64,000 nt of DNA from Acholoe squamosa (GCA_949317995.1 OX439045.1:5513674-5577673); one strand, 5' to 3'; shown: positions 10,890 to 22,267, counted from the first letter of the stretch. A program made the numbers and translations. Notes: generated by a model not told the origin, from the letters alone.

Positions 10890-11116
10890 TACCGCGTATA
10901 AGACGCATCCTCTACGCCAAACAAAATGATGGGGGGTCTTATAGCTTTCTCTCAAGTTGGGTGTGCGTCTTATACGAGGGGTAATTTTACAATAGAACAG
11001 TACTAGATTTACAAAATTGAGCATTAAAATGTGTGTCTTATACGCGAAAATGCATGTGCTGAGTTTGGGGTGCGTCTTATACACGCAGCACGTCTTGTAT
11101 GCGGGAGATTACGGTA
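10890..11116 (-). mobile_element. Family A short form, second copy nested in the same G-type element
   Basis: TACCGCGTATAAGACGCATC (left end shortened) ... GCGGGAGATTACGGTA. Orientation opposite to 10428-10664, so the host element carries an inverted pair of family A copies. Confidence 0.78.
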
Positions 11117-11221
11117 TTTTACAATTTTTGTAAAAAAATCTTTGAAAAAAAATTAGGGCTGGCCCAAAAAAATAGGGTCGGTCGGGATACCTGAACACAA
11201 CCTTTTTTTTTTTTTTAGGCC

Positions 11222-11312
11222 TGAGCAGATTCACCAGTACTTCATTGGTGCATCATGCCGACCAATGGGCATGATGCACTAATGCAGTAACAGTCTATAA
11301 AGGGTTAAATTG
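11222..11312. mobile_element. P element, right part after the G-type insertion
   Basis: GAGCAGATTCACCAGTACTT + CATTGGTGCATCATGCCGACC to GTAACAGTCTATAAAGGGTTAA, the inverted end of the element. Confidence 0.65.
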
Positions 11313-11322
11313 TCTCCGTGTC

Positions 11323-11570
11323 TACCGTAATCTCTCGCATATAAGGCGCACCTCGCCTATAAGGCGCACCCCCAACTCAGGGACTTCTGTTATAATGTAT
11401 AAGGCGCACCTCTGAGGGCAGATTTTTGTTAATTTAGTACTGTTCTATAGTAAAAGATACCCACCTATAAGGCGCACCCCAAACTCAAGGCAATTTACCT
11501 CCCACGTATAAGACCCAGCAGCATTTTGTTTGGCCTATAAGACGCGCCTTATACACGGGAGATTACGGTA
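11323..11570 (+). mobile_element. TA-flanked element, family A, short form
   Basis: TACCGTAATCTCTCGCATAT ... ATACACGGGAGATTACGGTA with AAGGCGCACC words and the marker TAGTACTGTTCTATAGTAAA. Confidence 0.8.
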
Positions 11571-12112
11571 GTTTTTCTAAGTCTTGTTGGTCGATCTCTA
11601 CGTGCACTCAATACCAGGCTCTCACACTTGTGGTCATATTGGTATTTCTCTCACGACCTGTAGAAGAAGACTATATTATGGTATTTATGTTGAACCTTCC
11701 TGGGCTGGTTTCAATTCTAAAGTTAGATGTATAAGTAAATGTCATTGCATGAAGTCCAGCCAAAGAAAGTTGGCGAATGGTTGTTCCATTTCAGAATTGG
11801 CTTCTGGTTAAATTGACACCTTAATAATCAAAATCGGGATCTTTTTGTCATCCCCCTCTTTTCTAGATTAGGATAATTTTTGAAGTATTTTCTAGAGCTG
11901 ATGGCTATAAGATAAAGACTGGTAATTTAATTTTTCTCCCAGAGTCACGCGTGGCCAAGTGTGAAATCTGGTGAAAGGGAGAGTAGAAAAGTCTCTATTG
12001 TGATTGTGTATGAAAATAGATGCTGTAGACGCAACGTCCTTTGTCACTCTAAGGGTGGCACGATGCTTTAACCCTTTAAAGACCGCTGACCATGGGTCAT
12101 CATGATTAGGGA
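11571..12112. other. No gene recognised
   Basis: Unique-looking sequence with short chance frames on both strands. P-like words begin near 12068 (TTTAACCCTTTAAAGACCGC). Confidence 0.45.
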
Positions 12113-12195
12113 TGTCATCGATATTCACAATATCTAAACATTGTGATGATGAATATCGTATCGACATAATCATTATCATTATATTGATATTTCAT
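12113..12195. mobile_element. AGGGATGTCATCGATAT-type fragment
   Basis: TTAGGGATGTCATCGATATT + CACAATATC. A related copy is at 37706. The right end is not determined. Confidence 0.45.
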
Positions 12196-12649
12196 GACCT
12201 ACTTTCTTAAGTTTTCATTTTTCTATAATCAAATCCTTGGAAAGAGCAGGTAAATGTGGGTGTATTTGGTATCAAAATGATGCTTATGATGACAGCAATG
12301 TGATGGAATATATAGAATTCTCGATTAATCCCTTCTTTTAATGAGGAGTATTCAAACTAACTCTTGCCCTGTGTTGTGCTGCTTTGAAATATTTTATCAA
12401 AAAAAAAAAGAAGAAAATCTCAGTCGCTCATACCACTGACAATCCTTGCCAGACAATCAAATAGAATAACTGACACCTATTTTTTTTTTTTTTTCTTTTA
12501 ATTTCTGTATTGCAGAAGAAGTACAGATATAATATAATAATGATTGATCAATGTTCAATAGCGTGTAATTCCAGTCGACAATGGATAAATATACAGATAC
12601 TACAACAAAGCTGGAGCGGCAACAGTTTGTGATACCTGATTTACTGCAC

Positions 12650-12792
12650 CAGAGATGCCACTTTTCCTGGTTTACTAGGAATTCCTGGTTTTTGATTCTA
12701 AGATTTCTGTATTAAATTACGTTAAATTCCTGGGAAAATATGTCCAAAGTCCAGTTTTCCTGGCTTTTGTCGGTCAGTGAGTGGCATCTCTG
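12650..12792. mobile_element. CAGAG-ended element (TTCCTGG word)
   Basis: CAGAGATGCCACTTTTCCTG ... GTGAGTGGCATCTCTG. The exact 6-bp target duplication CTGCAC lies at 12644-12649 and 12793-12798. The word TTCCTGG is repeated inside. Confidence 0.8.
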
Positions 12793-12908
12793 CTGCACCC
12801 CCAGTGTGATTTAAGCAAGCTATTATAAAACAGGTGAGAGACGGCATATACCGGTACGATGGATTTCTCAATATTCATAAGGGTATGATTTCTCCAAGGG
12901 TATAAAAC

Positions 12909-13128
12909 TATACCCTACGTCTTATACGCCAAACAAAATGCTGGTGCGTCTTATAGCTTATGCTCAAGTTGGGGGTGCATCTTATACGAGGGGTAATTTT
13001 ACTAAAGAACAGTACTGAATTTACAAAATTGTGCCCTAAGAGGTGCGTCTTATACGCAAAAATGCCTTTGCTGAGTTTGGGGTGCGTCTTATACGTGCAA
13101 CTCGTCTTATACGCAGGAGAATATGGTA
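12909..13128 (-). mobile_element. Family A short form, left end eroded
   Basis: Interior CGCCAAACAAAATGCTGGTG and end CGCAGGAGAATATGGTA are typical. The left terminus (ATACCCTACGTC) has lost the TACCGTAATC core. Confidence 0.7.
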
Positions 13129-13280
13129 GTCACTTGTAGAGTGGAATCTGCAGTCACTGCTGTTAGATACACGGGTTATTAGATCATCTGTCATGCGCCT
13201 TATGTCATGGGTGATTGAACCTTAATCAATTATTGATCAATCAATAATTAAGGCTCTACTGGGTGTAAGGGGTGGTGATA

Positions 13281-13738
13281 ACCCTCTAAACCCCTCCAAG
13301 GCCGCTGATGCATTAATGCATCATGCCCATTGGTCGTCACGATGCACCAATGAAGTGCTGGCGAGACTGCTCGCCAGCACTTCATTGGTGCATCATGACG
13401 ACCCTACTGGGTTGATACATATTCTCCCAGAGGTTGATTGAATGATTTGTGTTTTACAGCACGTTAGCGGCACTAAGTGGCTATCCCGTGCTTCACAGGT
13501 TGATAATTTAACAGAGGAATGTGTCAGTGCCCGCGCATATGTGCACCACACACATCCTGAGGGGATAGGAAAGAGGAGATATAGACCCTTTTAAGTGGGC
13601 TAGGGAAGCCCGATTCTCCCAGAGGGTCGGCATGATGCACCAATGAAGTGCTGGCGAGCAGTCTAGCCAGCACTTCATTGGTGCATCATGACGACCAATG
13701 GGCATGATGCATCAATGCATCAGCGGCCCTTAATGTGT
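13281..13738. mobile_element. P element interrupted by a SINE-like element
   Basis: CCTCCAAGGCCGCTGATGCA start. Two copies of the hairpin CACCAATGAAGTGCTGGCGA ... CAGCACTTCATTGGTGCATC flank the SINE at 13434-13612. End CATCAGCGGCCCTTAATGTG + TTAA. Confidence 0.75.
13434..13612 (+). mobile_element. SINE-like element, head 2 (GATT type)
   Basis: Head TTGATTGAATGATTTGTG + TTTTACAGCACGTTAGCGGC, then the common tail (GAATGTGTCAGTGCCCGCGC ... TTAAGTGGGCTAGGGAAGCC). A 13-bp target duplication ATTCTCCCAGAGG flanks it (13421-13433 and 13613-13625). It interrupts a two-hairpin P element. No poly(A) tail and no clear Pol III boxes. Confidence 0.8.
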
Positions 13739-13772
13739 TAACCCCTCCCACCACCACCACCAATAGACCTAT

Positions 13773-14002
13773 TACCGTAAATCCCCGGTCACAAGCCGGC
13801 CCCAGTCATTAGCCGGGGGGTGAGTTCAGGAAAAAAATAAAAGCCGGTTTTTGGGTCAAATTTTTACCATTTTCTCTTTAATCTATAGTAAAAAAAAAAA
13901 AAAGGTCATAAGCCGGGGGGGGGGGGATTTGGGAAAAATTTAGAAGCCGGTTTGGGCCCAAAATAGAAAAAAAAATCCGGCTTATGACCGGGGATTTACG
14001 GA
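13773..14002 (+). mobile_element. TA-flanked element, family B
   Basis: TACCGTAAATCCCCGGTCAC ... CTTATGACCGGGGATTTACG. The word CATAAGCCGG or its inverse occurs at several places, and the TTTACCATTTTCTCTTTAAT marker in the middle. A miniature element without coding sequence. Confidence 0.8.
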
Positions 14003-14245
14003 ACACCTGTATGTGGTTACCCCACCTGTGCAGCTTCAGAACTCATTGTACTCAATAGACTTTTAGGATCCAACATAAAGGGAAAGTTAATCTGACCTAC
14101 ATCTACACCTCCTCTCATCCCTGTGAATGAATGCCTAGAGGAGGAGTATAATGATAAAGAGCATTTATAGAAATCTTTCTAAAGGGTTGCAGAAATCCTT
14201 ACTGATTTAAAGTGAATTCACTGCCATTAACTAATATACCGTAAA

Positions 14246-14482
14246 TACCGTAAACTCCCACATAGAAGACGCATCCTCTACGCCAAACAAAATGCTGGGG
14301 GGTCTTATAGCTTTCTCTCAAGTTGGGTGTGCGTCTTATACGAGGGGTAATTTTACTATAGAACAGTACTGGATTTACAAAATTGAGCATAAAAATGTGC
14401 GTCTTATACGCGAAAATGTATGTGCTGAGTTTGGGGTGCGTCTTATACGCGCAGCACGTCTTTTAAGCGGGAGATTACGGTA
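14246..14482 (-). mobile_element. TA-flanked element, family A, short form
   Basis: TACCGTAAACTCCCACATAG ... AAGCGGGAGATTACGGTA. Preceded by a stray TACCGTAAA at 14237. Confidence 0.78.
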
Positions 14483-14590
14483 CTCGCATATAGCATGCAC
14501 CCTAAGTTAGGCTTGACAAGTTACAATGATGGACATTTCTCCAATTTCAGCATTCAGTAGAAACATACATGGTGAGAATGATGTTACATG

Positions 14591-14870
14591 TATCGTAATC
14601 TCTGGTGTATAAAGCGCGTCTTATACGAGAGGTTTTAGTTCTTCCTGGATCCGCAAGGGGGAGATCAAGACCTTCATTTTGATATCTTACACTCCCATAT
14701 AACCACATCAGCTGAATATGGGGTCCAGGGGGGTCTGAAGGGGGGGGGGTCCATGCAACACATAGGTTTTTGAATTTTCAAAATCCATTCAGTAGAACAA
14801 AATGGATTTTTTATTTTTCTGGTCAAATCTCTAAACTCTAGGTGCGCCTTATACGCGGGAGATTACGGTA
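14591..14870 (+). mobile_element. TA-flanked element, family A, long form
   Basis: Left end decayed (TATCGTAATCTCTGGTGTAT), right end intact (ATACGCGGGAGATTACGGTA). Interior as the other long forms. Confidence 0.75.
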
Positions 14871-15554
14871 TTTATACCTGTTGACGTGTTCTATAATAGG
14901 ATGGAGTTTTTAATATAACACCATAGTGTGATGACATACATTCGGGGTTTAGATGTAATGGGATTATAAAGTCATGGCGGCCATGGCATGCTGTAATTTA
15001 TCTGTACATAAAAAGTAGAAATATAGGACAGCCTTATGGGCTCTAATATATCTACTCTCTACCTGTACCGAATATACCATGCCTTTTGGTGGAATGCAGG
15101 AAGAAGACAAGGAGAGGCCTAGCCGAGGTTTATCAGAAGGTTTCCAACTATCTTAGTGTATTAAAGGTGATCATAATGCATACATGTGCACTATGTAATT
15201 TTGGACAAAAATGTCCAAGGATTTACTTAATGTGGCAGGAAAAGAAAAAAAAACAACTGATTTATTAGCTTTACTTTTAGCGTTTTAGCTGTTACTGACT
15301 TTGTAATATAAGACGTGATTATTCCATATGGGGGATGTCATATTGCTCATGAAATAAATAGTGCCCTGCCATTCCTTGTAGTAGCATTATAGCAGTGGCC
15401 TTTGACATAGTGAGGGGCTGGGGGTCTTTTCATCTCCAGGTGCCATACAGTCTCACCCACCCGTGGTGTACTCTATAGACAGCCTGGATCTACATGGACC
15501 AGTGCAGTGGTTGACCTACATTAACCCCCTCCCCCCACCTCCAGGGTGGAGGGT

Positions 15555-16049
15555 TAACACTTTAACCCTTTAAAGGCAGACAATGCATTAATAATGATGC
15601 ACAAATGTAGCCCTGGTGAGCAACTTAGTGTTGCAAAAATATTGGCGGCTTTTCCGGGGAAGAATCTTAATGGTGGGTGTAGGGCCTTTGGACGCAGGCC
15701 AGGATGGCCTGCCATGGTCTAAGCTTTCTAATGGTGACAGAATTTTTCAAATCTTCCTAAGGAAAGATAGGCCAATTTCTGTAAATTTATTTTCCATTTT
15801 TAGTTATAATGAAGTTCATATCAGTACCTGAAATATCAATACTCATATGGCCTGGGTGAGAGGGAAATGGCGTAAGACACCAAGACGCAGGCCACTTTGG
15901 TCTATGTCGATAAAAAGTTTTCAGCAACACTGCCCCCCTAGAACTTAGGTCGGCATGATGCTCCAATGAAGTGCTGGCGAGCAGTCTTTGTGCATCATGA
16001 CGACCAATGGGCATGATGCACTCCTGCATCAGCGGACTTTTAGGGGTTA
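15555..16049. mobile_element. P element interrupted by an F-type element
   Basis: TTTAACCCTTTAAAGGCAGA ... GCATCAGCGGACTTTTAGGGGTTAA, with 15627-15932 inserted. Confidence 0.68.
15627..15932. mobile_element. F-type element nested in a P element
   Basis: TAGTGTTGCAAAAATATTGG ... AAAGTTTTCAGCAACACTG. P-element sequence resumes on both sides (GCCCTGGTGAGCAAC and TAGGTCGGCATGATGCTCCA). Confidence 0.75.
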
Positions 16050-16293
16050 ATTCAATTTACAGTGCCAGCATTCGTTTCTGGTGAACTCGGACCTTACAGG
16101 GTTAACATGAGCTCTGCGATTTCCCATGGCCCAGACATTCAGTATGCCTGGTGTTTAGGTAGTCCTGGAAATGGCACCCCTTCATCTCTGTACCTCCCAC
16201 AGTCACGCACCACTGAACATGAACTTGTCCACAATAGAATATTGAATAGGAGGGTTGGATGTTTATACTGCAACGTCATATACCGGCGATACA

Positions 16294-16561
16294 TACTGTA
16301 ATCTCCCGCGTATAAGGCACGTCTTATACTGGGGGTTTTAGTTCTATTTGGATCCACAAGGGGGACATCAAGACCTTTCAAAATAGGACATAAGGGGGCC
16401 CAGGAGGGTCCGGGGTGGCCCAAGCTACACATAGGTTCTTGAATTTTGAAAATTCCTCCAGTAGAACCAAAGTTATGAATTTTTCATTTTTTTGAGAATT
16501 TTCCAAAACTCTAGGTGCCCCTTATACGTGGGCTGTGCCTTACACGTGGGAGATTACGGTA
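16294..16561 (+). mobile_element. TA-flanked element, family A, long form
   Basis: TACTGTAATCTCCCGCGTAT ... GGGAGATTACGGTA. It has the CAAGGGGGACATCAAGACC interior with a short deletion. Confidence 0.78.
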
Positions 16562-17059
16562 TGTAAGAATGTACCGTCATCTAGCATACAGTATAAAGTT
16601 AGTAACTCGGCATATCTGAGATCAGTTTTATTGCCAAAATTAATGACGTTGTCATGTCAGATTTTGCTGACGTAAAATCATAACGGCAGGTTATCTCAGG
16701 TTTCTGATCATAAATGGCAAAAGAATATTTTGAATACTCTTCAGGTAGATTAGACGTAGGCTTGTCACAACCTACAAGAGACAACAATGACGTAGATATG
16801 TAGTTTGGTATTCATTTGGATCCCCCTCCCCCTTTATCACATGTTATCAGTCACCTGTACCCATAAGATAATAAACGGCTCTCGGTATCTCCACCAACAA
16901 GTTAATTACACAGGGCAGGGTGTATATCTAGTTCTACAGGTACAAATATGACACTGGTATATTACATTATAAATCAATACTTGTGGAGTAAATTATTGAC
17001 AAAAAGGGGTGGGACTGATATATTCTGTGCCACACCCCAACGTAAACCGTATGAATTAT

Positions 17060-17205
17060 TTAACCATTTAAGGAACCCATGATGCATCAAAGTTCACTCT
17101 CCTGGATTGTCATGATGCACCAATGCAGGGCTGGTGAGTCTGCTGCCCATCATTGAATTGATGCAGCAGTCATAGCGATCCTTTGGCAGTACATTATCCT
17201 ATGTG
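17060..17205. mobile_element. P element, strongly decayed
   Basis: TTAACCATTTAAGGAACCCA + TGATGCATC, TGTCATGATGCACCAATGCA and a weak inverse. Confidence 0.45.
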
Positions 17206-17227
17206 AGAGCCTGGCATTGAGTACACG

Positions 17228-17697
17228 TGTAGTGTTCTACCCCTCGAGGTTTAATCGAATCTTTCGATAAACAACGAAGAACAACTATTCAGGTTCCAGT
17301 TAAAACTTTATTGTCTAATAACACATAGGCATCAGCCGTTCTCGATCACAGTTACAGATGGTAGAGTTTGAACTCTGTAGCACGTTCGACACTAGGCCTT
17401 CTAGTGTCGGCAGTTGATATTCCACATTTACCTTCTCTGTGCAACAGCACAGAGAAGTATCATAATATGGTAGCCGGGCAGCCGCCAACCATCGCTCACG
17501 ATGGTCAGTCGGGGCTGAACTGACCCTGAGGAAGGCCGTACAACGGCCTTATATACACCAGAGTCGAGGGCCACGTGACCAGGTGGTGACGTGGCGCTGG
17601 ACTCCAGCGCCCCCAGGCGTCGGGTAATAGAGGTGTTCTCGACGTCGCCCACGAGGACCACGAAGGTACCTCGAAGACGACGCGGGACCACCACACA
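17228..17697 (-). mobile_element. Probable solo LTR (promoter faces minus strand)
   Basis: On the minus strand the segment starts near TGTGGTGGTCCC, has a TATA box (GTATATAAGG, around 17550) and a poly(A) signal AATAAA (around 17308), and ends near ...GGTAGAACACTACA. That is TG...CA with imperfect inverted ends TGTRGTG. It is GC-richer than its surroundings. No internal retroviral-type coding region, primer-binding site or second copy is in the window, and the flanking 5 bp do not clearly match. Alternative: a decayed or captured promoter region. Confidence 0.45.
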
Positions 17698-17804
17698 TGT
17701 ATAGAGAGCCGCCATGAAGTATGACTATTCTAAGGTCAGGATCAGCCATGCAATGGACATGGTGCGTTAATGCTTAATGCGCCATTGTAACACAGTTGGG
17801 CAAA

Positions 17805-18046
17805 TTCAGAGTGCATTATCCTGAATGCTGCATTCTGATTGGCTGATTTACCGTGCATTATCTGGATGGATAATGCACTCCCAGTACAGGAGGTTAACCT
17901 AATCTCTCCTTTAGACTTCACAATTTATGTCCCAATGCTATTAGGTGGCTGATATGTGATTTTTATGTGTTATAACAGGAATAAGGCACTTGGTCATGGC
18001 CATGGTTGTGCTCTAGACTGTATTGAGACATTGAGGGGCCTTATAG
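17805..18046 (-). repeat. Q repeat, inverted and shorter copy
   Basis: CAGAGTGCATTATCCTGAAT + GCTGCATTCTGATTGGCTG ... CTCTAGACTGTATTGAGACA + TTGAGGGGCC. It lacks the CpG-rich middle of the copy at 9660. Confidence 0.65.
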
Positions 18047-18141
18047 GCCCCCACAGCTATTCGTCATGATGCATGAATGCAGCCCTGGTGAGTTACTCAC
18101 CAAGGCTGCTTTCATGCATCATATTGACCAATGGGTACGAT

Positions 18142-18284
18142 CAGGGATGAAAGTCTTCAGGGAATTCCCTGATTTCAGGGATTTTGAAGTTCCAGGGCCC
18201 TAAACATTCATATAGAAACCCAGGTTTTTGGGGCGAATGTTGGACCATTTCAGGGATTTTTGTGCTATGTGACTTTCATCCCTG
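18142..18284. mobile_element. CAGGG-ended element (TCAGGG word)
   Basis: CAGGGATGAAAGTCTTCAGG ... GTGACTTTCATCCCTG. The word TTCAGGGA occurs three times. The 6-bp duplication TACGAT lies at 18136-18141 and 18285-18290. It sits inside a P element. Confidence 0.82.
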
Positions 18285-18319
18285 TACGATGCATTATTGC
18301 ACTGTCAAGGGTTGAGGCC

Positions 18320-18614
18320 TACCGTAATCTCCTACGTATAAGGCGCAGCCCGCGTATAAGGCGCACTTAGAGTTTTGAAAAATTCTCAAAAAAATGAAAA
18401 ATTCATAACTTTGGTTCTACTGCATGAATTTTCAAAATTCAAAGAACTATGTGTAACTTGGGCCCCATGGACCCCCTGGGCCCCCCATATATCCTGTTAT
18501 GGCTAAGGGGGCATGTAACGTATCAAAAGAAAGGTCTTTGTGTCCCCCTTGTGGATGCAATAAACACCAAAACCCCCCGTATAAGACGCGCCTTATACGC
18601 GGGAGATTACAGTA
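18320..18614 (-). mobile_element. TA-flanked element, family A, long form
   Basis: TACCGTAATCTCCTACGTAT ... CGCGGGAGATTACAGTA, interior in reverse orientation relative to 1269-1563 (TCATAACTTTGGTTCTACTG). Confidence 0.8.
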
Positions 18615-18934
18615 CCTGAATTCCAATAATGACTCAGAGTCTAATGTGACCATTGTCACAGGTGCTACATGTAAACGTTACAATTGTAAACAATTCTGTA
18701 TTTGCCCCAGTGAACTTTCGCTAACATGTGTTGGGAAAATGATACATGGGATTTCTAGTTTATATTTTTTAATATCACAAATCATCACAAGGAGAAATCT
18801 CTCAGAAAATAAAACAGACGAAGCCCATAGAAATCCGTTTCTATTCCCAAAAATATGGAGAGTGCAATCCGTACATAACCCAATTTAATTTTTGGCCTGG
18901 ACTTAGTGGCAATCATAGTTTTAACATTACAAAC

Positions 18935-19161
18935 TACCGTAAATCCCCGGTCACAAGCCGGCCCCGGTCATAAGCCGGGGGGTGAGTTCAGGAAAAAAAT
19001 AAAAGCCGGTTTTGGGGTCAAATTTTTACAATTTTCTCTTTATTCTATAGTTAAAAAAACCCGGTCATAAGCCGGGGGGGGGGGACTTTGGGAAAGGTTT
19101 AGAAGCCGGTTTGGGCCCAAAATAGAAAAAAAATCCGGCTTATGACCGGGGATTTACGGTA
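18935..19161 (+). mobile_element. TA-flanked element, family B
   Basis: TACCGTAAATCCCCGGTCAC ... ATGACCGGGGATTTACGGTA. Nearly identical to 13773-14002. Confidence 0.82.
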
Positions 19162-19569
19162 GTGGTCCATGTTTATAATTATATACATGGTGTCCCGTTC
19201 TACTTATTGCTACTTACAGGGACACAATGACAAGGTAAGTGTCTGTGTAGGTACTGTACCGTAATGGGAACATTCAACAATTACGTCACTGCTGAGGGGG
19301 GTGGGGGGGGTCTTTTGGGTTCTTCTATATGTTCCATACAAAAGCAATGACAAGGGGGTCGGTGGGTCTTGAAAAATGCCTAAATAACGGTGACATAACT
19401 GTTGAACGTTCCCTAATAGTGTGTGACACTTGAATGGGATCACTCAGACCTGGACTGTTCATGTGTGGACACTTGGCATGTTCTATATCTATTGATCTAC
19501 TTTGTACTATTATAATGTACTACCTGCTACTCAGCAAGTACAGGGTCAAGTACCTGGGCCTTTAGGACT

Positions 19570-19947
<378 letters not shown>

Positions 19948-20289
19948 TAATAAATTTTACCTCTGACATTGCACAAATTACAGACTCTAGTTGATGTTAC
20001 AGTTGATATTGTGATGCATGTTTTGTTTGGTTGAATATTGTTATACATGTAGATAGCCATGAATCATGCACGTTGCATTCTTCTATAGACAGTGAATACT
20101 GATATTTGAGTTTTCCTCAATTCTCAATAAAGAATAACACTTTTAGAAACATCATAGATTCTATCAACTTAATATTCACAGTCATATGATAAAAACACAC
20201 CAGGGATGTGGATTCCCCTGTATATTATCTCTGGTTTCTTACACTGTTGGGCCACACATTGGACAGGGTGCACTGTCACCCCTGTCACT

Positions 20290-20640
20290 GTCCTTTAAGG
20301 GCCACTGATACCGAGTGGCCATTAATTGGTCTTGGTTGGCACGATGCATCAATGAAGTGCTCACAAGACTGCTCGCCAGCACTTCATTGTTGCATCATGC
20401 TGACCCGCCGGGGTTGTGTCAACCTTGTAGGATGCATGAATGTAACCTTGGTGAGTCACTCACCAGGGCTGCATGAATGCATCATGCCGACCAATGGCCA
20501 TGATGCATGAATGCATCATGCCGACCAATGGCCATGATGCATGAATGCATCATGCCGACCAATGGCCATGATGCATGAATGCATCATGCCGACCAATGGC
20601 CATGATGCATGAATGCATCAGCTGCACTCCAAGATCTAGG
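20290..20640. mobile_element. P element with an amplified terminal part
   Basis: CCTTTAAGGGCCACTGATAC start, hairpin GAAGTGCTCACAAGACTGCT + CGCCAGCACTTC, second hairpin GTAACCTTGGTGAGTCACTC + ACCAGGGCTGCATGAATGC, then the 34-bp repeats. Confidence 0.72.
20471..20630 (+). repeat. 34-bp tandem repeat inside a P element
   Basis: Four full copies and a partial copy of GCATGAATGCATCATGCCGA + CCAATGGCCATGAT, starting at 20471, 20505, 20539, 20573 and 20607. The copies are identical by eye, so the expansion is recent. Confidence 0.9.
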
Positions 20641-20913
20641 CAAGTACCAATAAGTGCTAGACAAACTTCGCCAACAGGATCAACAGGTGTGACCTTCCTA
20701 TTGCCAGGAACCCATCCCACTTCCACCCTCACCCCAGGCTCGCCCCCTCCAGCCCGACAGAGTATTGAACTGGTATCAATAGCCGCTGGCCGAGGCTGCC
20801 CTCACCCCGCCCCACCCCCAGCCCTGGCCGAACCCCAGACCTTGTTACTATATAGCACCAGACATGATATTAGCCTATAAGGCGCACCCTAACTTCAGTG
20901 TGGTCTTTATAGT

Positions 20914-21104
20914 AGAGGTGAGTGTGAGTAATAGATGCTTAATGCTATTTTGAAAGTCATATTCATGGCGAGATGACTACACACTACACATATTAACAGT
21001 TGAATGTGTCGGTGTCAATGCCTATGTGCACCACACACTGAGGGGATAGAAAAGAGGAGAGATAGACCATCATGTTAACTTGGCAAGGGAAACCCCCTAA
21101 GAGA
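20914..21104 (+). mobile_element. Old SINE-like copy, head 1 (GAGT type)
   Basis: A diverged copy: GTGAGTGTGAGTAATAGATG at the head, TCATATTCATGGCGAGATGA, then a tail with many changes ending GGCAAGGGAAACCCCC. No clear flanking duplication. Confidence 0.6.
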
Positions 21105-21105
21105 G

Positions 21106-22267
21106 GTAATTATACATGAGCTCTGTACGTGTATCAAACTGCTTGGATTCAGGCCCCAAGTGGCATTTCCTCAAATCCAGGGTGCGCCATATAGGTACTA
21201 GGTAGCGGGATGCATTATCAACCAATGATTATGAGATAATTCCCTTAATCATTCACTGTGGAATATGTATGGTGCAACTTGCCCCCTTCCCCATCATGCT
21301 GGCTGTTTTCAGTGCTTAATCTCAACAGCTACCGGAACAAGCAATGGCGCCCACCGTTAAGGGTCCCGTTACCTGGGAATACAGTAAACGCACCTGCCCT
21401 TGTAAATTTCTTAAAGTACTTAAACGGACAATTACTGTATCAGTCTACAAAAAGTTTTTCCCCTCGCAGGCCATTCGGTCCTGCAGATTTTATTGTTCTG
21501 CAGACTCCGCTTGATTTTGGCGGGACCGAATACCTCAAGTAGTAGCTGCTTGTAATCGGCTTCAGCAATGGCAACGACCATTGGACAATCTGCTACTTCA
21601 GTATAGGCTGCAAGCGGGACTGGAGCTGGAGCTGACATGCACTGATCAGAGCTGATAAATTTGGGACCAGCGTGTCCCTAGAAGTGGGTGTTACCCAGAG
21701 ACAAGGTACCCATCATGGCATGTATATTTTACTTCGATCAGCGAAATTCAAAACGGCTGACCCCAACCGCAGCACATACTGGTGTAGCTACAATGGTGAT
21801 ACTCTACAAGATAAGTGCTTCAAATAGGTGAAGATATGATCGTGTACGTGTCTAGAATGGTAGGAAATAGTAGGCTAGACGTTGCCGTAAACGCCACAAG
21901 TAGGCAAGTCTTTCTATTATTGTTTGAACATCCACTCTTTGGGAATATACAAAACCCACCACTAGTACCTACCCCTCAACAAGATAACAAAGGTCGAGTC
22001 GAGCACTCTCATTGAGGGAGAAACCCCTGGAGTGGTTGATATATAGAATAATGGTGCCAAAGAAGGATGGAAGCGGGAAGAATGGCATAAACATTTATAA
22101 TGCCTTTCTTACATGAAGTAACTAGGTGAACAAAAGAAACAACAATTCCCTTGTTACTTTTAGAGTTGTACACATTCCTATGTTAAAGATCTTGTCAAGA
22201 TACAAGGAGACTAACAATGCACACAGCCGTAATACTAATTCTGTTCTTTAGTTATGGGTACACTGCT
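21106..22267. other. No gene recognised; balanced base composition
   Basis: It contains one stretch (21400-21640) that is open in both directions. The minus-strand reading (APAPVPLAAYTEVADCPMVV ...) looks protein-like but I recognise no family, and no splice context supports it. The rest has no repeat I can name. Confidence 0.35.

Larger units (their letters stand above)
10394..11222. mobile_element. G-type element carrying two family A copies
   Basis: Inverted ends AGGCCTTAAAAAAAATTCTT + GTGTTCAGGT and ATACCTGAACACAACCTTTT ... TTTAGGCCT. Interior words AAAATTAGGGTAGGT / AAAAAATAGGGTCGGTCGGG. It splits the hairpin of a P element (GAAGTGCTGGTG | GAGCAGATTCACCAGTACTTC). Confidence 0.75.
17740..18310. 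mobile_element. P element with Q and CAGGG-type insertions
   Basis: GCCATGCAATGGACATGGTG + CGTTAATGC at the left, TCGTCATGATGCATGAATGC + AGCCCTGGTGAGTTACTCAC around 18062-18100, and GATGCATTATTGCACTGTCA at the right. Contains 17805-18046 and 18142-18284. Confidence 0.55.

Noticed and set aside
17428..17749. Three overlapping minus-strand frames of 60-95 codons
   Set aside because: They lie within the probable solo LTR. No protein similarity, better explained by GC-rich non-coding sequence.
19215..19229. Possible 15-nt micro-exon (acceptor TACTTACAG, donor AAG|GTAAGT) that could hold the missing start codon
   Set aside because: Joining its ATG frame to the first F-BAR exon gives a stop within two codons. 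The splice-like signals are probably chance.
21258..21638. Open frames on both strands in a more balanced stretch
   Set aside because: Protein-like in composition, but I recognise no family and see no splice or start context. Kept only as a note in the gap entry.
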